From: an uncultured Hungatella sp.
GTDB lineage: Bacteria > Bacillota > Clostridia > Lachnospirales > Lachnospiraceae
NCBI GenBank assembly: GCA_910588505.1
Contig: CAJUPQ010000009.1
Span: 59,345-67,866 of the forward strand
Length of the DNA: 8,522 bases
Reading direction: 5' to 3'
Positions within the stretch are counted from its first letter, which is position 1. Every line of letters begins with the position of its first letter. The notes under the pieces are model-generated. The model was not told the DNA's origin. It searched no databases and saw only the letters and a program-made list of their open reading frames with translations. Both the position numbers and the translations under genes were made by a program. This document shows, one piece after another, positions 5,933 through 8,522 of the stretch.

Positions 5933-6826
5933 ATGGAACAGAACCTGTCCCAGTATAAAATATTCTACGAGGTTGCCAAAACCGGCAACATCTCCAAAGC
6001 CGCCAAGGCGCTATACATCAGCCAGCCGGCCATCAGCAAGGCCATCGGAAAGCTGGAGGACAGTTTAAGCACCACACTCTTCACCAGAAATTCCCGGGGC
6101 GTCCAGCTGACCGAGGAAGGCCGCATCCTGTTTGAGCACACCTGCCGGGCCTTTGAGGAGCTACAAAACGGCGAGACGGAATTAAAGCGGGCCAGGCGGT
6201 TCCACTTAGGCCACATCCGCGTCGGCGTCAGCAACACCCTGTGCCGGTACATCATGATTTCCTATTTAAAAGGCTTTATTGAGCAGTACCCTCATGTAAA
6301 GATCACCATTGACAGCCAGTCCACCACCCACACCATGTCCATGCTGGAACAGCAGAAGATCGACCTGGGCCTGGTGGCTGACCCGGGCCCCCGCAAAAAT
6401 CTGGTGTTCCTTCCCATCATGGAGATTGAAGACATCTTTGTAGCCTCCCCTGCCTATCTGGACAACCTAAAACTTCGGGAGGGGGATGACGCGGATGTAT
6501 TCTCCGCAGGCAACATCATGCTCTTAGACCGGGCCAATGTGACCAGACGCCACATCGACGACTATCTGACCGCCAACCACATCACGCCCAACAACCTGCT
6601 GGAAGTGACCACCATGGACCTGTTGATCGAATTTGCCCGCATCGGCATCGGGGTAGGCAGCGTCATCAAAGAATTTGTGCGGGACGATCTGGATAACGGG
6701 CGTCTGGTGCAGGTAAACCTGGAAGTGTCGATCCCCAAACGAACCATTGGATTTGTCTATATTTCCAATCGCCGCTCCAGCAGCCTGGACTTATTTCTGG
6801 AATTCTGCCGTCAGTTTGCGGGCTGA
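5933..6826 (+). CDS. LysR-type transcriptional regulator
   Basis: The 297-residue product is a normal LysR length. The N-terminal winged helix-turn-helix spans about 5-63: the helix pair is around NISKAAKALYISQPAISKAI (19-38), followed by the wing with LFTRNSRGVQLTEEG (49-63). A linker helix runs to about 90, and the effector-binding domain begins at GHIRVGVSN (93-101) and runs to the end. The start ATG is fixed by AAGGAGG five bases upstream and by the position of the HTH. It is transcribed away from the leuDC-leuDC operon, separated by an Rpn remnant, so it probably once sat directly divergent from that operon. LysR regulators typically control a neighbouring divergent pathway in response to a small-molecule ligand; control of the isomerase operon is therefore a reasonable inference. 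The GTCAT motif of the operon promoter is not seen upstream of this gene, so simple autoregulation through it is not supported. Confidence 0.95.
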   Translation: MEQNLSQYKIFYEVAKTGNISKAAKALYISQPAISKAIGKLEDSLSTTLFTRNSRGVQLTEEGRILFEHTCRAFEELQNGETELKRARRFHLGHIRVGVSNTLCRYIMISYLKGFIEQYPHVKITIDSQSTTHTMSMLEQQKIDLGLVADPGPRKNLVFLPIMEIEDIFVASPAYLDNLKLREGDDADVFSAGNIMLLDRANVTRRHIDDYLTANHITPNNLLEVTTMDLLIEFARIGIGVGSVIKEFVRDDLDNGRLVQVNLEVSIPKRTIGFVYISNRRSSSLDLFLEFCRQFAG

Positions 6827-7208
6827 CGGCCAGGGAGCCTTCTTCCCAGTGATTAGCAGATTTCCGGATCAGCCTTTTCCAAAACTCATAGGCCTGCCCG
6901 CTTCCATAGGAGGGAGAAACCTCCCAGTTCCCAGGATATCGATCAAAACACGCCCTCGCCGCCCGCTTCCCGATCCCGGTTCTTCGGAATTTAGGCAGCA
7001 CCATAAATTCCGCAATACTGTGGCCAGTCTCCCATCGCTGCACATAAGTATTGATCATCACAAAACCCAGAAGCTTGTCCGTTTCCTGCTCTTTTATAAA
7101 GAAAGCCTCCCTGTCCTCTGTCATCTCCCCCGCTCCATGACTCCTTCCCCTCATTTCTCTGGCCACCTGCCCTACAGGATTTTTGAGCAAGTTTGTCAAG
7201 ACAGGCAA
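6666..7208 (-). pseudogene. GNAT-family N-acetyltransferase remnant, cut at both ends
   Basis: The frame opens at a TTG (7208) with no good RBS. Recognisable GNAT sequence is FFIKEQETDKLLGFVMINTY (36-55), GHSIAEFMVLPKFRRTGIGK (62-81) with the acetyl-CoA-binding RRTGIG, then RYPGNWEVSP and QAYEFWKRLI (105-114). Homology fades by about residue 124, near 6837, just short of the LysR stop codon. The remaining 56 residues are read antisense through the end of lysR and are surely not native. At the other end only LPVLTNLL resembles the usual N-terminus, and about 40 family residues between it and position 30 appear to be missing or scrambled. I take it as a decayed gene. A functional short acetyltransferase is the less likely alternative. 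Confidence 0.6.
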
Positions 7209-7322
7209 CTGACATTGGCGTCTCTGGAGAACCTGCCCCGCACAAAGCTGACAGATACGGAGCTTGGTAAGCTGCGCCCCTGGAATGAAGAAGTTATTGC
7301 TAACTGCTCAGGCACAATATAA
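7209..7322 (+). mobile_element. C-terminal scrap of an IS66-type transposase (tentative)
   Basis: The plus-strand frame ends LASLENLPRTKL (7215-7250) then ELGKLRPWNEEVIANC, stopping at 7322. A short 'LLE-LP ... L-PWN' tail followed by a cysteine is the usual C-terminus of IS66 transposases. Only about 36 residues look genuine. It abuts the broken N-terminus of the GNAT remnant on the opposite strand, so the join near 7208 may mark an old insertion boundary. I see no IS66 terminal repeat. The match is short, so another transposase family is possible. Confidence 0.4.
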
Positions 7323-7355
7323 AATAAATGTTTGCATCAGTCAAAGATGAACAAT

Positions 7356-7401
7356 AAATCTCGCGGTTCTTATCATTATTGGTATAGGAACTGCGAGATT
7401 T
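7356..7401 (+). terminator. Long 18-bp hairpin, terminator-like
   Basis: AAATCTCGCGGTTC (7356-7369) pairs with GAACTGCGAGATTT (7388-7401), and the stem extends inward to 7373/7384 for 18 pairs with a 10-base loop. Read as plus-strand RNA the two imperfect positions are G-U and U-G wobbles; on the minus strand they would be mismatches, so a plus-strand transcript is favoured. A short T-run follows (7399-7402). It lies 34 bases after the transposase-like stop codon. Confidence 0.6.
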
Positions 7402-7443
7402 TGTATAGTCGTTGGTTTATTTTGCGCTTACACAGTTCCAAGA

Positions 7444-7474
7444 TCACATGAACCGGATCATAGGCACCACCTCC
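7444..7474 (-). other. Orphan strong ribosome binding site and ATG opening only five codons
   Basis: On the minus strand GGAGGTGG (7474-7467) is spaced five bases from ATG (7461). It is a near-perfect anti-SD complement, yet the frame MIRFM stops at 7444. Such a strong site is unlikely to be chance. It is probably the 5' end of a lost or frameshifted small gene, or a leader peptide. Small holin-like toxin genes in Clostridia have similar strong sites and end at a hairpin like the one at 7356-7401, but nothing in the residues proves that. Confidence 0.4.
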
Positions 7475-7553
7475 CTTCAGCGATTTAAGCAAGAAAAAAG
7501 CTGCCAATGCATTTACGCATCAACAGCTAATCGCTTCTGTTCGGTATTTTATT

Positions 7554-7697
7554 TTAGTTCTGAGTTTTCTTTGCGTCCCTGATACGATAGTAGTCTTCCA
7601 GATCTACATCGATCCGTACTTTCGTATCAGGTTTTCGGTTGCTCAAGAGGCACACAGTCTCAATATGATTATCGTTGTCCAAACTTATATACTTAAA
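7554..7697 (-). pseudogene. C-terminal scrap resembling a TrmA/RlmD-type RNA uracil methyltransferase
   Basis: A 47-codon minus-strand frame, open from just after a stop at 7700 and ending TAA at 7556-7554, reads NHIETVCLLSNRKPDTKVRI, then DVDLEDYYRIRDAKKTQN. The NH(V/I)ETVxLLS pattern is the C-terminal motif of class I SAM-dependent uracil-C5 methyltransferases (TrmA/RlmD family), where it follows the conserved DMFP. Here DMFP and everything upstream, including the catalytic Cys and SAM-binding site, are gone. There is no start codon with an RBS. It is a dead fragment, and its family assignment rests on one short motif. Confidence 0.45.
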
Positions 7698-7737
7698 TCA
7701 TTTTCAATAATCAGCAGCTTAAACCGATTGATTTAAG
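7692..7737. repeat. 9-bp perfect inverted repeat
   Basis: CTTAAATCA (7692-7700) and TGATTTAAG (7729-7737) are perfect inverted copies 28 bases apart, in an AT-rich spacer between the methyltransferase-like and YhcG-like fragments. No gene is present in 7698-7809. Confidence 0.4.
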
Positions 7738-7771
7738 CCACTATCCATTAATCACAGATGTTATCCCATTT

Positions 7772-7794
7772 GTGCAACGACCGTTGCACTTTTT
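7772..7794 (+). other. Near-perfect 18-bp palindrome followed by five T
   Basis: GTGCAACG (7772-7779) and CGTTGCAC (7782-7789) flank a two-base centre and are followed by TTTTT on the plus strand. It sits about 20 bases past the stop codon of the minus-strand YhcG-like fragment. It could be a terminator-like hairpin for the plus strand or a protein-binding dyad. Confidence 0.5.
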
Positions 7795-7809
7795 CTATCA
7801 ATTTTACTG

Positions 7810-8139
7810 TTATTCCAATTCTCTTTCTAATTCCTCAATAGAAGGCAAACTGCTCTGCAGCTCCTTTGGCAAAGATTGCGTAAGCTGATTTTTCCATTCT
7901 GCTACACCAATCGGGTTCTGGTAACCAGACAAAGAGTATTCCACTACAGTTTTATTCTTACCTTTAACCAGCAAAAGCCCAATTGTTGGTTTATCATCAG
8001 GATGACACAAAATATCATTTACTATATTCTGATACATATTTAACTGACTAATAAATCCTGGTTCAAAATCGCAAGCTTTCAATTCTACCACAACATAGCA
8101 ACGTAATTTCAAGTGGTAAAACAAAAGATCTAAATTATT
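7810..8139 (-). pseudogene. YhcG/DUF1016-type PD-(D/E)XK nuclease, C-terminal half (fragment A)
   Basis: The homologous frame runs from NNLDLLFYHLKLRCYVVVEL (starting 8139) through ACDFEPGFISQLNMYQ and GLLLVKGKNKTVVEYSLSGY to SSLPSIEELERELE. This is the second half of the YhcG nuclease domain (PF06250). It keeps the aspartate of DLLF (codon 8130-8128) and the ELK motif, the D...ExK metal-binding core. The N-terminal DUF1016 domain and the first part of the nuclease domain are missing. A TTG at 8124 could serve as a start but lies inside the conserved core and lacks an RBS. The frame upstream closes at 8173 in unrelated sequence. YhcG proteins are often found beside restriction or phage-defence loci; none is visible here. 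The base composition is more AT-rich than that of the metabolic genes. Confidence 0.75.
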
Positions 8140-8149
8140 TTGAAATCGG

Positions 8150-8497
8150 AATAATGTGGATTTAATCTTTTTTCATAGGGAACTGCAATGCCTTGTTGCA
8201 ATTGAGTTGAAAATTGATGATTTCAAACCGGAATACTTGGGAAAAATGCAGTTTTATCTTGAAGCGTTAGACCGGGATGTAAAGAAGCCCCACGAAAATC
8301 CCAGCGTTGGCATTATTCTTTGCAAGAGTAAGGACGAGGACGTTGTTGAATATGCCCTGAGCCGGAATATGAGTCCAACCATGATTTCCGAATATAGGAC
8401 GAAACTAATCAGCAAGGAAATCTTACAAAAGAAACTTGAGGAATTAACGGAAATGGTGGATGAGGATAAAGGGGCTGTGAAAAAATGGAGTGATTGA
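8150..8497 (+). pseudogene. YhcG/DUF1016-type PD-(D/E)XK nuclease, C-terminal half (fragment B)
   Basis: On the opposite strand to fragment A the frame reads NNVDLIFFHRELQCLVAIEL (from 8150), then KIDDFKPEYLGKMQFYLEAL, PSVGIILCKSKDEDVVEYAL and a charged tail, ending at 8497. It is the same C-terminal half of the YhcG nuclease domain with D...ExK retained, but a different paralogue. A GTG at 8156 is the only candidate start and has no RBS. A stop lies just upstream at 8141-8143. Its first homologous residue corresponds exactly to that of fragment A, so the pair is a head-to-head arrangement of two catalytic halves with ten bases between them. The natural C-terminus seems intact, and its last codons lie inside a terminator stem. 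Confidence 0.75.
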
Positions 8498-8522
8498 AAA
8501 CACCATTTTTCACAGCTCCTTT
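8468..8522 (+). terminator. Intrinsic terminator overlapping the end of fragment B
   Basis: A stem of about 20 bp forms between 8468-8488 and 8503-8522 (core GGGGCTGTGAAAAA with TTTTTCACAGCTCC), with one bulged A, one G-U pair and a 14-base loop, entering T residues at the window edge. The stop codon at 8495-8497 is in the loop, so the last residues (GAVKKW) are encoded by the stem itself. Confidence 0.7.

Noticed and set aside
5820..6068. Plus-strand frame upstream of and overlapping lysR
   Set aside because: TTG start without an RBS, and it reads through the lysR RBS and HTH region out of frame. Only the lysR frame has family support.
6747..7163. Plus-strand frame preceding the transposase-like tail
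   Set aside because: This part is antisense to the GNAT remnant and overlaps the end of lysR; only the last 36 or so residues look like real protein.

Overview
The window looks like a chromosomal segment from a clostridial Firmicute, most likely a Lachnospiraceae-type gut anaerobe. The grounds are strong AGGAGG-type ribosome binding sites, moderately GC-rich core genes set against very AT-rich spacers, and the particular mix of Rpn-type, IS66-type and YhcG-type remnants. This is inferred from style and family content, with no marker gene to confirm it.

Layout, left to right. (1) Positions 1-406 carry the N-terminal part of a minus-strand gene that runs off the window. It starts at GTG and encodes a signal anchor followed by a Gly/Ser-rich segment with 14-residue repeats; a good promoter lies upstream at 500-529. 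(2) Positions 407-1023 are non-coding. They hold that promoter, an AT-rich stretch with two small inverted repeats, and a GC-rich block (about 715-955) packed with hairpins that looks like a structured or dispersed repeat element. A 12-bp-stem terminator at 987-1017 closes the next operon. (3) Positions 1024-4754 are the main unit, a minus-strand operon ordered leuD-like, leuC-like, leuD-like, leuC-like. It encodes two complete, clearly different [4Fe-4S] hydro-lyases/isomerases of the isopropylmalate isomerase/homoaconitase family. A promoter at 4798-4827 is surrounded by three copies of a GTCAT-type motif. No leuA or leuB is in the window, so the substrates are open. (4) Positions 4887-5431 hold a frameshifted, N-terminally truncated Rpn-family (PD-(D/E)XK 'transposase') remnant. 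(5) Positions 5933-6826 encode an intact LysR-type regulator with its own extended -10 promoter (5730-5758). It is transcribed away from the leuDC-leuDC operon and is a candidate regulator of it.

(6) From 6827 to the end the window is a gene graveyard. It contains a GNAT acetyltransferase remnant cut at both ends, a probable C-terminal scrap of an IS66-type transposase abutting it, a strong 18-bp hairpin, an orphan Shine-Dalgarno plus ATG that opens only five codons, and a 47-codon C-terminal scrap resembling a TrmA/RlmD-type RNA methyltransferase. Last come two different YhcG/DUF1016-type nuclease C-terminal halves arranged head to head, both broken at the same homologous residue. A terminator overlaps the 3' end of the second one at the window edge.

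The most interesting points are the double isomerase operon with its repeated operator-like motif and the mirror-image pair of YhcG catalytic halves. I see no CRISPR array, tRNA or rRNA.
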